64,000 nucleotides of DNA from Tricholoma matsutake (GCA_026075535.2 AP026544.2:11222001-11286000), one strand, 5' to 3'. Positions 1-11,583 are shown, counted from the stretch's first letter. The notes: generated by a model not told the origin, from the letters alone. A program made the numbers and translations.

Positions 1-1
1 G

Positions 2-1873
2 TTGGTCAATGCTGGACCTCTCACTTTGTTGAAAAGCATGCAGACCAGCTTACAATGTATTGAGCCCATCACTCATGGTTGCACTGTCAATCCAATTACA
101 AACACCCAATGGTTTGATATTCTTGGTACAGTCATGCATGGTGGCGCAGATAGTCCTGATAATGGAGGGTCCGAAACCATGGAAGATGAGGAGGACTTGG
201 AACCAATTTTGAAAGAGAATACCTATGCTGCTGATGAATGTGGTTTTATGTCACTTGGTGGTACAAAACAGCGAGTCATCGGGGCTAGCAGAAAGACGAC
301 ACAACATCAGCAAGGCTATGGTGGGCATGAAAACACCACTGTTATTGTTACCATCTGTGCAGATGGCTCATCCCTCAAACCCTCTGTTATCTTCAAAGGA
401 CAAGCATTCCAGGTGAAATGGGATCAGGAAAATCCAGCTGAGGCATTGTATGAAGTCTTTCACTGATGCCTTGAATAACAGCTAATTCAATGGTCTTCAG
501 AATAGGTCACTCAAAGAAGGGCTGGACAGATGGTGAGATTGGGATTGAGTGGATCAAAGATTTTGATCAGCAAACAAGACAGAAAGCAAAGGGATGAGCA
601 TGGGTACTCCTCATGGATGGTCACAACTCCCACTACACACATGGTTTCCTCAAATTTGCTTGGGCAGTCTGGATTCACATTCTCTGCTATGCTGCACATG
701 GCATGCATGTCTACCAAGGCCTTGATGTTGTTATCTTTGCAACACTGAAGCTGTACTGGACACAGGAGAAGGATAGGTGGGAAAGGGAAAAGTGGGAGAA
801 AATCTCAAAGACAAACTTCTTGGCCACCTATGGAGCAGTGCATAAATGGGCACTAACCCCTGCTAATGTGAAGATGGCTTTCGAGAAAACAGGAGTTTGG
901 CCCTTCAACCGTGATGTTGTAACCCTGGCAATGATGGCTCCCAGTTTGGAAACATTGTGCAGAGGCCACCTTCCTGTTCCCCCAGGAACACCAGTGTGCA
1001 TTGTGACTAACTTGTTCCATCAGGCTCATCACTGAGCAAGAGCAGCTTCATTAGGAAGTGGCTCAGATGACAGAACACAGGATGATGAACCACACACACT
1101 GACATGCTCACAATCCCAGAATCTATTTGTGACACCCATTCAGACTGCAATCCAGAGCCTCCAACATACATCAATGTCATTTCTCATCACATCCTCTCCT
1201 GTTCAATCCACATTGCAGCTCCATCCCATGTCACCCAATTATGTGTCTCCAGAAAAGGCATGCTATGAACTTCTCGATGTTGTGCCAGTTACAGAAATGG
1301 AACAAAAACTTCAAGCCACACTAAATGTGGCCACCATCAAAACTTTGCAACAAAAGAAACAGATCGTAGCAATGCAATCTGCAGCTGTCCTCAATGGTGC
1401 CTATTGTGATCTCATTTGTGGACAACTGGCTGCACAAGAGGAGAGCAAGAAGAGAAAGCAGAAAGGTCATCTTGTGGGCAATGGTCTTCCTCATTTGCTC
1501 TCATCACAAAAGTTTGTGGCACACATTGTTGAATTTCATAACAATGCGGTGGCTACAGCAGAGGCTGTCAAGAAAAGGAAAGCCAGCTGGGAGGAGCACA
1601 CTGGAGCAATGAATGGGTGGAAGTTGTTGGAAAAGGAAGATCAGAGCACAATGGCAGGTTGATGTGAAAGTCTGGGAGAAAGAGCGGGATCTGGCCAAGG
1701 GTGAGAAGTGACAGACCCAATGGAATAAACCTGTTCTTAACGGTTTGTTGTTCTCACCTGTCCCAAAGCCACAGGTTTCAGTCGAGGATGATGTGGATAA
1801 TGTTCAAGAGAAAAGTGGTTCTGATTTGAGCAGTAGTTCCAGCAATGATGACTCTGATGAAGATACTGACTAA
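2..1873 (+). pseudogene. pogo-like DDE transposase, 5'-truncated by the window edge and frameshifted
   Basis: Relic of a cut-and-paste transposase of the pogo/Tigger branch of Tc1/mariner (DDE_1 domain). Seen in sequence: the first catalytic Asp in AADECGF (about base 232), followed by RVIGAS and KGQ motifs typical of the family; the second in MDGHNSHYT (base 613); the third in VYQGLDVVIF, 35 residues after the second. The C-terminal tail (1129-1662) ends in KGHLVGNGLP, basic stretches and an acidic Ser/Asp-rich end that stops near base 1873, as expected for this family. The frame breaks at about 466-612, after base 1035 and near 1660, with in-frame stops, so no functional protein can be made. 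The N-terminal DNA-binding part lies left of the window. Family assignment is firm; element ends were not found. Confidence 0.85.
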
Positions 1874-2847
1874 GTAGACATCATACAACCTATATATCCT
1901 CCCCATTATCCGATCTTGTTGCTTCTGGATGAAGATGTTGGGTGGAAAGCTGCATACACTTGATAGCTGATGCCACATTGTATGCAAGGTGTCTGTTTCA
2001 AGCTTTGATTGATGAAGTAGCTGAAGAACTTCATCGCATTCATTGTGCCCGCGTTCAAGTTCCCAACATTGGAGTTGGAGCAGTGCCACATCACTTATAT
2101 CTCCTACAAACAATTGAGTAATGGGGACAAGTGGATATATGGTACAGGACGCACCAGAACCACCATCCTGATCGTTGTACAGCCCATCAACAAACTGCTG
2201 CAAAGTAATCTGAGAGTCAAGTATTCCACCAGCTGCAAAATTTCTAGTAAAAGGTAAGATATAAGTTACATGCTAGCCAGCTGGACATGGCAGTCATACA
2301 ATTGTGTAGCTTCCCTGGCCTGGACTGCACTAGGTCTTGGAGTTGGGGAAGGACTTCCAAGTCCAGCCTTTGAGTTTGGAGATGAGAAGAGTTCTGGTTT
2401 GATGTTTGGGGTATGGAAAGCAGAACATTTCTTGGCACATTGTTGTTGATGCTCCTCCTCATCCAATTGTGACAGCTCCAATGACCAGTCAGAGTCCGAG
2501 CTTGGATGATAAGAATAATCAGACATATGGGTCACATACCAATCATGTGATAGATACCAATTGGATTGAGATTGATTGATTGAGCCTAATTCAGGTATTG
2601 TGTGACTGTTTCAATGACTCGCCAAACCACATTTTGGAGTTGTTGGCATATTGTCTATGCAATATGGACTCATAAAAAGAAAACCTGTCAATGGATCTTA
2701 CCTTTTAGCTTAAATGCATCTTTCTGTGTGCTCAAAATCTTAAATAGGGTGTTGTGGGAACAAGGGCAATAGTAATGATTATTTTTGTTTCATTGGCCTG
2801 TTGAACACTGTAATGATTTTTGCATGAGAAATTTGAACACAAAAAAG

Positions 2848-3183
2848 ATGGCCTCACCTTTACCAAATGTTGAGGAAATTCTTTGTCATATTGCCAATAG
2901 AGTATATTGGTCATTGATGGACATGAAGGATTGATTTGAACAGATCAGTATCATACCTGAGCATGTACCTCGGACAGCTGTCACTACTCCAGATGGGACT
3001 ATGGTCAGCATGGTCATACAGCAAGGAGATTGTAACACACCTGCCTTCTACTTGGCTAAGCTGAATTCGGCCCAACAGAACTACATGGTCCACGAGATTG
3101 AAATGTTTGCTGGAGTCAAAACAATGCTGAGGCATCAAGATATCTTGCAATCTGTGCCTCAGTCATCTGAACTTAGTATATTA
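2848..3183 (+). pseudogene. Ty3/gypsy pol fragment with RT joined directly to RNase H
   Basis: One reading frame encodes a reverse-transcriptase segment (MASPLPNVEEIL, then WSLMDMKD, then PEHVPRTAVTTPDG and QQGDCNTPA). At about base 3045 it runs straight into an RNase H segment (LAKLNSAQQNYMVHEIEMF, then LRHQDIL). In complete gypsy elements these two are separated by the RT core including YxDD, so several hundred bases are missing here without loss of frame. An in-frame TGA at 2932-2934 falls where gypsy RTs have DAFEQ. This is a different gypsy lineage from the element at 58-64 kb. The upstream sequence (2810-2847) reads open but is not recognisable. Confidence 0.75.
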
Positions 3184-3244
3184 GCCCCCAAAGTTCATGA
3201 AGAACTAATGAGCAGAGAATCACCTAGGTAGTGGGTGGGTGGGC

Positions 3245-3447
3245 AAAAAGAGTGAATTAAATGAAGCATGCAAATGACTTGATTCTGCATTAGGTGAGCA
3301 AACAAAAGAGCAAGGAAACTTGTATCATCATGGCAGATATGGGAGCAGGAGGAAAGGGCACCAGTGTGTCACATGACCTCAACACATCATAATTCTATTG
3401 TGCAAAAGCTTGGTACACTGCACTTGTGCCTCGTTTGTCTACCTCCA
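3245..3447. repeat. Dispersed direct repeat, copy 1 (partner at 12147-12347)
   Basis: About 200 bases starting with AAAAAGAGTGAATTAAAT and ending at CTACCTCCA match 12147-12347 in the same orientation with few differences. A shorter third copy of the tail follows at about 12361-12430. No coding potential was seen. It may be the end of an uncharacterised element. Confidence 0.7.
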
Positions 3448-5170
3448 ATTTTGCTACTTATTGAAATTCTGATTCCTTGCAGCATGCTAGAATGATGCAG
3501 ATCTAGTCTAAGTAGACATACTAATAGTTCTGGGAGCAGCAGTGACTTGGTGGAATCTGGGGATTGGAAACACTGGTCTTATGGCTGAGAACATTTCCTT
3601 GGATTCCATCATGGTTGACCAGGGGTGAGCTGAGAGCATGACTATGGAAACCCAGATGAGAGGCAAGCCTAAGGCACATTGTAGTCATGACAAAGACTCA
3701 CCCATAGACATATGTCAAGCCTTAGGGAGGCTTCTTGCCTGTCCTTGCTGCAGCTGCTAGTGTGTGCAGTGTTAGCCCAGAAAGTTCAAGCAGTACCAAT
3801 ATACCAGGAGTACTCATGAAAACCTCTTTGCTCTTACCAAGTATATCCAGACTGCCAGTAGTACTTTGGAGACAAGCCTAGTAGTAGACTCAGATAATAG
3901 TCATCATGGTTCCTCATATCATATGGAAGCAGTAGCTTGTGATTCAAGAACTTCTTATCCATGTGAGTCATTTAGAGTGTTTTTAAGCAGCAATACTTAG
4001 GGCACCTAGCATCAAGCCTGTCATTTTACAATCAACGCACTGGCCATTGCAATAACATAACAATATGCCAGTGCAGTCATGCCAGTGCCTGCCATTTGAA
4101 TATTTGCCATGGTGGTTGTCCTATCAACTTGAAGTTCATAGACTCATAGTGTCAATATACATGGAGATATTAACTGATCTTGGACTTCAACCTTTACTAC
4201 TACTAGTAATGGTAGCCATTGTACTATAAGCTTCCTGTAAGTTTCAAACCTGCTAGTTTTATGAGTGATCCTACCAGCTATTAGTAAGCTTCAATACAAC
4301 TGTCCAGCATCCATATAGGAGCTAAGCATTTCAGGAGAAACATGAACTTGAAATTATAACATAATACACATCTCAGGCTGTGTCAATCTACTAGTAGGAA
4401 GCCTTGAAGGAACTTTGGCTAACCAATGTGCATAACAAACCTTGAACTTCAAATTTATAGTGTGCTTAAATTTGCAACCTTATCATACAGCCTAGGGCTC
4501 CCTTGCATGAGACTACTTCAGGCTTGCACTCTTGTTATCATCTGTATCAAGTGTGAATGTGTGTTCTTGCTGCCAAGGTAGGACAGATGGCAGTATGATC
4601 AAAACACCACAATTATGATGCTTGTTCAAAGGGCAATTGTAATGTTGTAGAGTTCCTGCAGTATATCAACAATCTGGCATGATTTACTCTTCTGCAAACC
4701 TGCCCTCTGAAATTTTATTATTGTTATTGTTATTTTAATTTAATTCAATTTAATTTAATTTTTTTGAAACAGTCTGCAGAAAGTGAATAATGGAGAGTTC
4801 ATTGGTCTACATAGTCTGTGTGTCCATAAATAGAATGGTATAGAGAGAAAAGCAGATAAGGAAATAGGGTATGCATGTGAGCACAATATTAAAGATGTGG
4901 GATTGGAAGTGGTATACATAAGTGGTTGGATGTCCTGCAAGGATACAGAGCACTTGCAGACTAGAGCCTGATGCGGGAGTTTATATGATGATGATGTGGA
5001 GAGTCTGGAAACTTGTAGAGGGAGAACATGTGGTCATAATGAGGCAGGCATTTTCTGTCAGCCTCACTGGCAAGTACACAGCAAACAACATGCCAGTAAC
5101 TTGTGTATCAACACAACAGCAAGCATGCTCACAGTGCTGGGGAAAATAGGTAGTAGTATTCTATGTTGAA
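3448..5170. other. Non-coding stretch, nothing recognised
   Basis: AT-leaning sequence with short open frames only, rich in TpG/CpA as expected of old methylated repeats. A T/A-rich low-complexity patch (TTTAATTTAATT type) lies at 4715-4765. No domain, RNA or repeat boundary could be supported. Confidence 0.5.
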
Positions 5171-5179
5171 ATTAATCCC

Positions 5180-5285
5180 TGATGCATGCTGTATACATGA
5201 GGCAATACATGCAGCATACACATGTATACATGAGGCGATACATGCAGCATATGCATGTTACTGCGCTTACTGCACATACATGCGG
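5180..5285. repeat. Short tandem repeat of ATACATGAGGC..ATACATGCAGCAT
   Basis: Two to three imperfect copies of a unit of about 38 bases containing TATACATGAGGC and ATACATGCAGCAT, followed by related TGCATGTTACTGC sequence. It immediately precedes a TATA-like region. Confidence 0.5.
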
Positions 5286-5317
5286 TAAACACATTCCCGA
5301 GTCATGTGACATCCTTA

Positions 5318-5480
5318 ATATTATGTATATAAGGAGAACCTGTACCATAGTAGGAATACAGTGTTCTTACCTCTGCTAACCCTAGCTGTAAGTCTAACTA
5401 AACCCCAGGTAGGTTGTAAGGAACGTGTTGTCTCTTCCCCTGTGCAGCGTATATAGTCTGCTCCAACATTCTATCCCAGG
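5318..5480 (+). promoter_or_regulatory. Possible LTR-type promoter (TATATAAGG)
   Basis: A TATATAAGG box near 5325 is followed within about 35 bases by an initiator-like region and then by GT-rich sequence ending near GTATATAGTC. This resembles the U3/R layout of a fungal LTR, and the tandem repeat just upstream could be U3 enhancer sequence. No second LTR or target duplication was found, so this is only suggestive. Confidence 0.25.
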
Positions 5481-5489
5481 CCAGAGCTA

Positions 5490-7230
5490 ACATGGCACAG
5501 CCATATAATAGTAGGAGGTGGACACACTGAACAAAGTTGGAAAGAGATGTTGAGTAAATCCAAGCAAGAGCCTTCCTATTAGAAAGAGACTAGAACTTGA
5601 ATGCAGCATGTAACTCAATGCCTGCAGAGCCATAAATGATAATGGTGAGGGCATGTTGGGGCATTGAGATAGTGGTATAGAACCAGTATAGCAAGAATTC
5701 AAGTTCATGAGAGCAATTAAATATAGCATATTAGCAATACATGTTTAAATCAGCATTGTCAAAGCTATCAGAAAGAGCTTTTATTTCAATGACAAGGAGT
5801 CACCAGGGGGACAACAAAATGGGTACTGGAGTAATGAAATCAGATTGCCAGCTTATGCAAGGTTTTGCTGGTAACAGGTGTGCAAAAGAAGAAAAGTGGT
5901 GGTCACAAAGGTTTCATGATACAAGTACCAGTAGATCATTTTACAGCTGGAAGTGGAAATAAGCCATGTTGCTCCTGGGGTACAGGTCAAAAGATTGATA
6001 GCATTCAGGAAAGCCATCATGTATGCCATCTTCAACATGAAAATACCACCAAGGTGTAATTCTCAACAAGTGTGGAAGGACTAGCTTCAAGGGGAACAGG
6101 AACAAATTACGTAGTCAAACAGCAGCTACCAGAAAGAAAAAGTCTTGGAAGATCAATGGCCCAGTGGTCATGCAGTCAAGATTTTGACGCATTGAAGTGA
6201 GACTATACTGGGTAGCTATGCCATGGAGATCAGTCAAGGGAGCTGACTGATGTAAAGAGTTATGGGTACAATGAATGGGCATTTGAAATGAGTGTGAATA
6301 CTAGTGAGTGAAGGATGTGGAATGGAAGTGAGTCATTTGTTGAGAAGTTGTCACAGATCTCAGCTTCTGCTCAACAGGTGGTGTGGACTCTGTCTGTAAG
6401 AAACACAGCATACAGTCACCAGTGCTGAGGTTGGGAAAAAACACCATGGTGAGAGTGGCCATAGGCAGAGGTACCAGTGGAGCAGAGAGAGACAGGACTG
6501 ACTCAAATGCACAGATATGCCACTGAATGTGGTGGGCAACTTGAACATGCAAATTTATGATGCCCAGCATTGGCATGACGATGTGGTCATTTAATAACTC
6601 ATTGAGGCTGTGCAGAATAGATTTATTTTGTCTTGGTAAGATGTACTCTCTGGCAATACTGTCATTTGTCCATTGCTGCCATGGATAGATGATTATAAAT
6701 ATATTGGTGGGTGGACTCCACTGCCATGCACTTTAAGTTATAGTAAGAGCCTAGAAAGAGTTTGATGCCAAAGAGGTCCACCTCAGAGTCAGTGACTGAC
6801 TGTGCACAATAATTACCTGTTACATAGCCAATTGTGTGGCCTTATGCAAAGCAATGCCATAGTATAGTACACAGACAACGTGGTTCTTCATGTGTAATGA
6901 TCCAATAATACAACCTATAGACAATTGTGGCATGGTATATGAGCTCATCATGGGAGCTCATCTGTGCATGGTGATGCAAACATTACCTAGAAGATGGAGT
7001 TCTGACTATAAGTGCATGCAGCACCTCATAATGCAAAACAGTGGAGTGAATTATGTGGTGATCTGTCTATACATGAGGCCATGAAAATGTAGCATGGACA
7101 GCACAGTCCTGGCTGTAAGCATACATGATAATCCCATATACAAGTGTATCTGCAATATGGTAATAATGTAGTAGCATAATGCAGCAGTATGCAAACTCAT
7201 CAGTCTGAGACAATGCAGAAGGTGGTGTGA
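5490..7230. other. Non-coding or fully degraded stretch
   Basis: Several short open frames on both strands (the longest is 91 codons, minus strand, 6301-6576), none with a recognisable domain. Probably remnants of an old element. Confidence 0.4.
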
Positions 7231-7239
7231 CATCCTCAG

Positions 7240-7835
7240 CATATGTGTGCTGCAAAGGGCAACACAAACAATGCTGTCCTGATGGGTATGTGGAACTTGA
7301 TGCAGATGATGCAGTCCTCAGCATATGCATGCTGCAAAGGGTGATGCAGACAATGCAGTCCTCAGCATATGTGTGCTGTAGCAGGTGATGCAGACTGCAG
7401 ACCTCAATGCATGCTGCAGAGGGTGATGCAAACTGCCAACCTCAATGCATGCTGCAAAGGGTGAAGTGAACTGCAAACTGCTGATCTCAATGCACACTGC
7501 AAAGGGTAGAGTGAACTGCAGACTGCAGACCTCAATGCATGCTGCAAAGGTGATGTGAACTGCAAACTATGGACCTCAATGCATGCTGCAAAGGGTGATG
7601 TGGACTGCAGACCTCAATGCACACTGCAAAGGGTGATGCGAACCAACCTCAATGCATGCTGCAAAGGGTGGCGTGAACTGCAAACTGCCAACCTCAATGC
7701 ATGCTGCAAAGGGTGATGTGAACTGCGAACTGCTGACCTCAATGCACACTGCAAAGGGTGATGCAAACTGCAGGCCTCAATCCACGCTGCAAAGGGTGAT
7801 GCTGACAATGTAGTCCTGACTATATGTAGAACAAA
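7240..7835. repeat. Minisatellite, ACCTCAATGCATGCTGCAAA units
   Basis: At least twelve imperfect units of roughly 35-60 bases share ACCTCAATGCATGCTGCAAA followed by GGGTGATG and (A/G)ACTGCAAACTGC. Units vary in length because the GAACTGCAAACTGC part is present once, twice or not at all. The array starts in more divergent units containing CCTCAGCATATG(T/C). The open frame on the minus strand here is a product of the repeat and not a gene. Confidence 0.85.
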
Positions 7836-8074
7836 GCTGATGCAGTCCTCAGCGTATGCAATAATGTGTGGACAATCAAATAATGATATGGATAATATGA
7901 TTGCAATCAAATGCATATGTGATAGTGCGATAGGGCAGTGATGCGCAGTGCATTCAGTCTGGTGAGGTTAGATCGTGGTCTTAGTCCTGTGCAGAATGTG
8001 ACAGCTGTCACAAGGTTCAATGACTGTTGGACAAAGTAAGTTAAAAGGGAAGTGGTTGCTGCTGTGCAATCTTG

Positions 8075-8118
8075 CCCTGCTTGACAGCATCCAGACCAAA
8101 CCGAGGTGTAGCAGTGTC
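8075..8118. repeat. Left half of the tandem repeat split by copy A
   Basis: The sequence ending CGAGGTGTAGCAGTGTCCC continues on the far side of copy A (11679 onward, GCCACCAGTGTGCTCAGATT). A second complete unit at 11791-11860 reads GAGGTGTAGCAGTGTCCTGA, then AAGCCACCAGCATGCTCAG. The host locus was therefore a tandem repeat, and the second unit shows the empty site of copy A. Confidence 0.75.
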
Positions 8119-8126
8119 CCAAAAGT
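8119..8126. repeat. Target duplication of copy A, left
   Basis: CCAAAAGT here pairs with CCAAAAGC at 11679-11686 (7 of 8 identical). Confidence 0.75.
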
Positions 8127-8390
8127 GAGTACTTTACACTCCCCCACCTATTCCAGTTGGATTCTGGTTCATCTGGCTGGAATTTCTCAAATTTCTGGAG
8201 TCCAGTGGAATTTTTTTTGTATGTAGTTTTCCCTATGCAGCACAATTTCAGTCAGAATAAGGATCCAATTTACACCCAGAATCCCTGGAATCTGACCAGA
8301 CTCATCACAACCAGAATAACAGGAATAACCAGACTAACTGGACTAACTGGACTGCACATGCTTCCCCAAATAAAAGTTCAACATACAACA

Positions 8391-8455
8391 AGAATTGAAC
8401 CCTCAACCTTGGGTCTGCACACATAACAGCATGCTTAACCACTGAGCTACCAAGC
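8391..8455 (-). ncRNA. tRNA-like Pol III module M1 (copy A 5' end)
   Basis: On the minus strand an A-box-like TAGCTCAGTGG (8439-8449) lies about 36 bases before a B-box-like GGTTCAATTCT (ending near 8391). Spacing and sequence match the internal promoter of a tRNA gene. The stems do not pair well enough for a functional tRNA and there is no proper acceptor stem. Transcription would run outward to the element terminus. Near-identical modules occur in copies B and C and alone at 45593-45916. Confidence 0.75.
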
Positions 8456-8706
8456 AATTATTCTTCTACATACATTTAATACTTTTATTACCCAACCAAG
8501 GCACATAGTTAATCACAGCCATTAATGGAATAAATAATAAGTACGCATACATGCATGACACATGACACATGACTGCCAGCTCACAACCATCACCACCACC
8601 ATTGTCAATGCTGCCTCCTCCTCCTCTCCACTCTACCACCACCACTGTGTGCACACCCACCACCACCATTCCCATGCCCACTGCCACCATCACCACCACC
8701 TTCAAA

Positions 8707-9012
8707 TGAGCTGACTGGACAGAACATAGGCTGAAATGATGGCAACATCATTTGGGCCATAGATAAGTTTTTTTTCTTTTTTCTTTTTCTTTTTATCAAT
8801 CAACTAATTGTAATTTATTGCTTTTTAGGTTGTATACTACTGGGGATGACCTGCCACAATGAAAAATGTGAGCCGACTGGATGGAACATGGGCCCAAACA
8901 ATGGCAACATTGTTTGGGCCATAGATAAGTTTTTTTCTTTTTTCTTTTTCTTTTTATCAATCAACTAATTGTAATTTATTGCTTTTTGGGTTGTATACTA
9001 CTGGGGATGACC
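8707..9012 (+). repeat. Two tandem hairpin/intron-like cassettes in copy A
   Basis: Two copies of a unit of about 160 bases, each with a (GG)CCCAAACAATG...CATTGTTTGGG-type hairpin (8890-8920 is perfect) followed by TAAGTTTTTTT, a pyrimidine-rich stretch, CAACTAATTG and TTTTTAGG or TTTTTGGG. This is the decayed form of the intron cassettes still canonical in copies B, D and E. Confidence 0.7.
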
Positions 9013-9122
9013 TGCCATGATGAAAAATGTGCAACCCATGCCCATGCCCACCTGATCCACTCCTCCCCATTCAAATGGGATGTGAGGCTGTCGACACAGG
9101 CTAGGAGGGTGCAGAGGGATGC

Positions 9123-9487
9123 TATAAGGGCAACCTAAGCCTCTAGCAAAGGGAAATCCGAAGAGAAAACTCTAAGGATCCCTTTGCCGATGCCCAGTAT
9201 ATGTGAAGACGACAAAAATCAAATAATAACCTAAAAATAGAAAAGGCGGAGATAGGCAGATCAAGGCCACCAAATGACATCATACCAAGGGGTAGGTGTT
9301 GGAAGGGGTGCTCCACCTCTAAATATAAAAGTGTCAACATGTACAAACATGATAGCAAGGGAAAATTAGTAATAAAATCCAGAAAAATCATAGAAAATGA
9401 AGAATAGAAGGAAATGAAGTGAGGAAAAATATAGAACAAATGTAAAAAATAGGAGAAACACACAGGGCACCCCCTAGTCCCCTTACA
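9123..9487 (-). mobile_element. Solo LTR of the chromodomain gypsy family, in copy A
   Basis: Runs from TATAAGGGCAACC to CCCCTTACA and matches the 3' LTR at 58457-58882. It is flanked by the perfect 5-bp duplication GATGC (9118-9122 and 9488-9492). Copy B shows the same site without the insertion (AGAGGGATGCCAGGAGACCC). It is 365 bp because it lacks a 60-bp segment present in the other two LTRs. Open frames inside it are not genes. Confidence 0.92.
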
Positions 9488-9649
9488 GATGCCAGGAGAC
9501 CCCAGAAGGGGGGTACCTGCCTAGTAAGCACCCACCAACCTCTGTACTCGTGCCACATCACACTGATGTGCCCAACCCCCCCCCCCCAAAAAAAAAAGAA
9601 AAAAACCGAAATCCAAACAGGGGACGACAGCAACAAATGACAACAAGCA

Positions 9650-10130
9650 ACCCACCCCCAGCCTCATGAGCAACTGCTTGTGGGGTGGATCATGGGAGGA
9701 ATGATGCCCAGGTGCAGGGACAGGAGATGACAACAACACACCACCTGCCCCCAGCCTCATGAGCAACTGCTTGTGGGGTGGAACGTGGGTGGAATGACAC
9801 CCAGGTGCAGGGAGAGGAGACAACAACATGCCACCCACCCCTAGCCTCACAAGCAACTGCTCATGGGGTGGATCGCAGGTGGAATGACAACAATGACAAG
9901 CCACCCACCCCCAGCCTCACAAGCAACTGCTCATGGGGTGGAACATGGGTGGAACAATGCCCAGGTGCAGGGATAGGAGATGACAACACACCACCCACCC
10001 CCAGCCTCACAAGCAACTGCTAATGGGGTGGATCATGGGTGGAACAACAACAATGACAAGCCACCTACCCAGCCTCATGAGCAACTGCTCATGGGGTGGA
10101 TCGTGGGTGGAAGGACAGACAACAGCAGGG
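9650..10130. repeat. C-rich hairpin minisatellite of copy A
   Basis: About six monomers of 75-86 bases built around CCACCCACCCCCAGCCTCA, then (T/C)GAGCAACTGCTC or AAGCAACTGCTT, then GGGGTGGAT(C/T), then GGGTGGAA. Each monomer can fold on itself: an inner stem around loop AACT and an outer CCACCC/GGGTGG stem. Monomers alternate between two spacers, CAATGACAAG and CCAGGTGCAGGGA, giving a higher-order unit of about 160 bases. Long open frames on both strands arise from the repeat. Confidence 0.85.
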
Positions 10131-10132
10131 TC

Positions 10133-10405
10133 GCATCCCCTCCCCCTCCCCCACACTTTGTGTGGGGAGGGATTTCTTTTGTACTTTTCATTATTTATTA
10201 GTATTGTGCCCCCCCTCCCCCATTTTGCATGGGGGAGGGATTTTTTTCTTCATGTTTTTACCTCCCCCCTCATGTTCAGTGTGAGGGGTTAGCTTTTTAT
10301 GTATATAAATAAAACTCCCTCTCACATCTTGTGAGAGGGAGGATTTTTTGTTTATGTATATAATCACGATCATCCCCACTCCCTTGCATTCAATGTGAGG
10401 GATAA
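10133..10405 (+). other. Ladder of five stem-loops followed by T-runs (copy A)
   Basis: Five successive inverted repeats: CCTCCCCCACACTTTGTGTGGGG, CCCTCCCCCATTTTGCATGGG, CCCCTCATGTTCAGTGTGAGGGG, CTCCCTCTCACATCTTGTGAG and CCCTTGCATTCAATGTGAGGG, each about 55-65 bases apart and most followed by T-runs. The layout resembles a series of transcription terminators or a structured RNA 3' region. The same ladder occurs in copies B and C. Confidence 0.7.
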
Positions 10406-10473
10406 TTAAAAAAATTTGATCTTAACTACTTCAAAAAAAATTAGAGTGTCATGAAACTACTGACTAATAATTC

Positions 10474-10556
10474 TCCTGTGGCTCAACTGGTTAAGCACAC
10501 ATGTTTGGTTTGTCATGTGATCACTTTAATCAAGATGTCTTGAGTTCAATCCTTAC
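10474..10556 (+). ncRNA. tRNA-like Pol III module M2 (copy A 3' end)
   Basis: A-box-like TGGCTCAACTGG (10479-10490) and B-box-like GAGTTCAATCC (10542-10552) on the plus strand, pointing to the right terminus. The module is followed by about 200 bases of conserved tail and then the subterminal repeats. The same module is at 33961-34046, 35044-35130 (minus) and 53108-53190 (minus). Confidence 0.75.
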
Positions 10557-10755
10557 TCTGCACAAATATATTTTGTAGGCACTTTGACAACTTAAGACTT
10601 GAAATTTGACTATCCATTAGGGTATATACTCTAAGTTGAGCATCTGGAGTAACAAGAATCTGGTCAGAATAACCAGAATAACTGGACTCCGACTGGAATA
10701 ACTGGACTCCAATCGGAATAACTGGACTCTGACTGGAATAACTGGACTCCGACCA

Positions 10756-11583
10756 TAGTGTTTAAAGGTCCAGTCTGTAGGACTGAAAAAAAGACTGAAA
10801 CTGAACTGAACTGAACTGATTAGGACAGGACCAGTGGTCTATTTATGGACCGGTCTTTTTCAGTCCAGTTGCTGCTCTTTCGTTTTGAAAAATATAGTAA
10901 GACCGATGAAAAACTGGTTGCAACTGGTCTCTCGTTCCAACGTGTATTAGACCTTACTCCCACACATATTTCCTTTATTTTCGGTCCCTGGATCATCAAA
11001 AACGGTCAAGAGTTGGTTGAGATATGACCAAAAACATTTTTGTACAAGTATTTTGTTGTATCAGAACAACTTTGATTGCATTGCTTATTACCTGAGCTAT
11101 AATTTTTTTTGTACAGCTATATAGCATCATAAAAGTAGCAACAACACACCTAATCATCTGTACCATGGGATTTTATTTATACAACAGCCTAAATGAGTGC
11201 AACTACAAACTACAAATTACAAACTACAAACTGCAACTTGAATGCATGTCCTTTTGGTTTTGGCCATATCTCAGTCAAATCTTGACAGAATTGCTTAAAT
11301 GTTGGATTGGTCTACATAGCATTACAATCTCTATCCATTAATATAATATATATGAGGTGATGGTCATATTTGTTGAGATACATATGGGTTATTTGGCACA
11401 ATAAACTTTATGACAAAAACCCAGTCCAAACCAGTCTTTTTTCGGTCCATGGACTGATTAGGACCGGTCTTAAAGGGTCCGGTTGTGGTCCTCCAATATC
11501 TAGGTCGGTCCTAGACTGGTTGCGGTTGCTGGTTGCCCCATTTGGAAGTCAAAAACCGGACTGGACTGTACCTTTAAACACTA
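10756..11583. mobile_element. Nested non-autonomous hAT-like element (828 bp)
   Basis: Starts TAGTGTTTAAAGGTCCAGTC and ends GACTGTACCTTTAAACACTA: inverted termini of about 20 bases with the TAGNG start common in hAT elements. It is flanked by the perfect 8-bp duplication TCCGACCA (10748-10755 and 11584-11591) inside the subterminal repeats of copy A. The interior is non-coding, with several GACCGGTC-type inverted motifs near both ends. A truncated inverted relative is at 37722-38175. Confidence 0.88.

Noticed and set aside
8391..8455. Genuine tRNA gene
   Set aside because: A and B boxes are present but the acceptor and anticodon stems do not pair properly, and the same sequence recurs at element ends. 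It is a tRNA-derived promoter module.
8391..8455. Classical SINE interpretation for all end modules
   Set aside because: Modules occur in pairs pointing outward on elements with perfect 8-bp duplications and inverted ends, and have no poly-A. Kept only as an open option for the free-standing copy at 45593.
9143..9463. Leu/Phe-rich frame resembling a small membrane protein (also 19851-20084 and 58624-58857)
   Set aside because: Lies inside three copies of the same LTR, without start context or conservation of frame ends.
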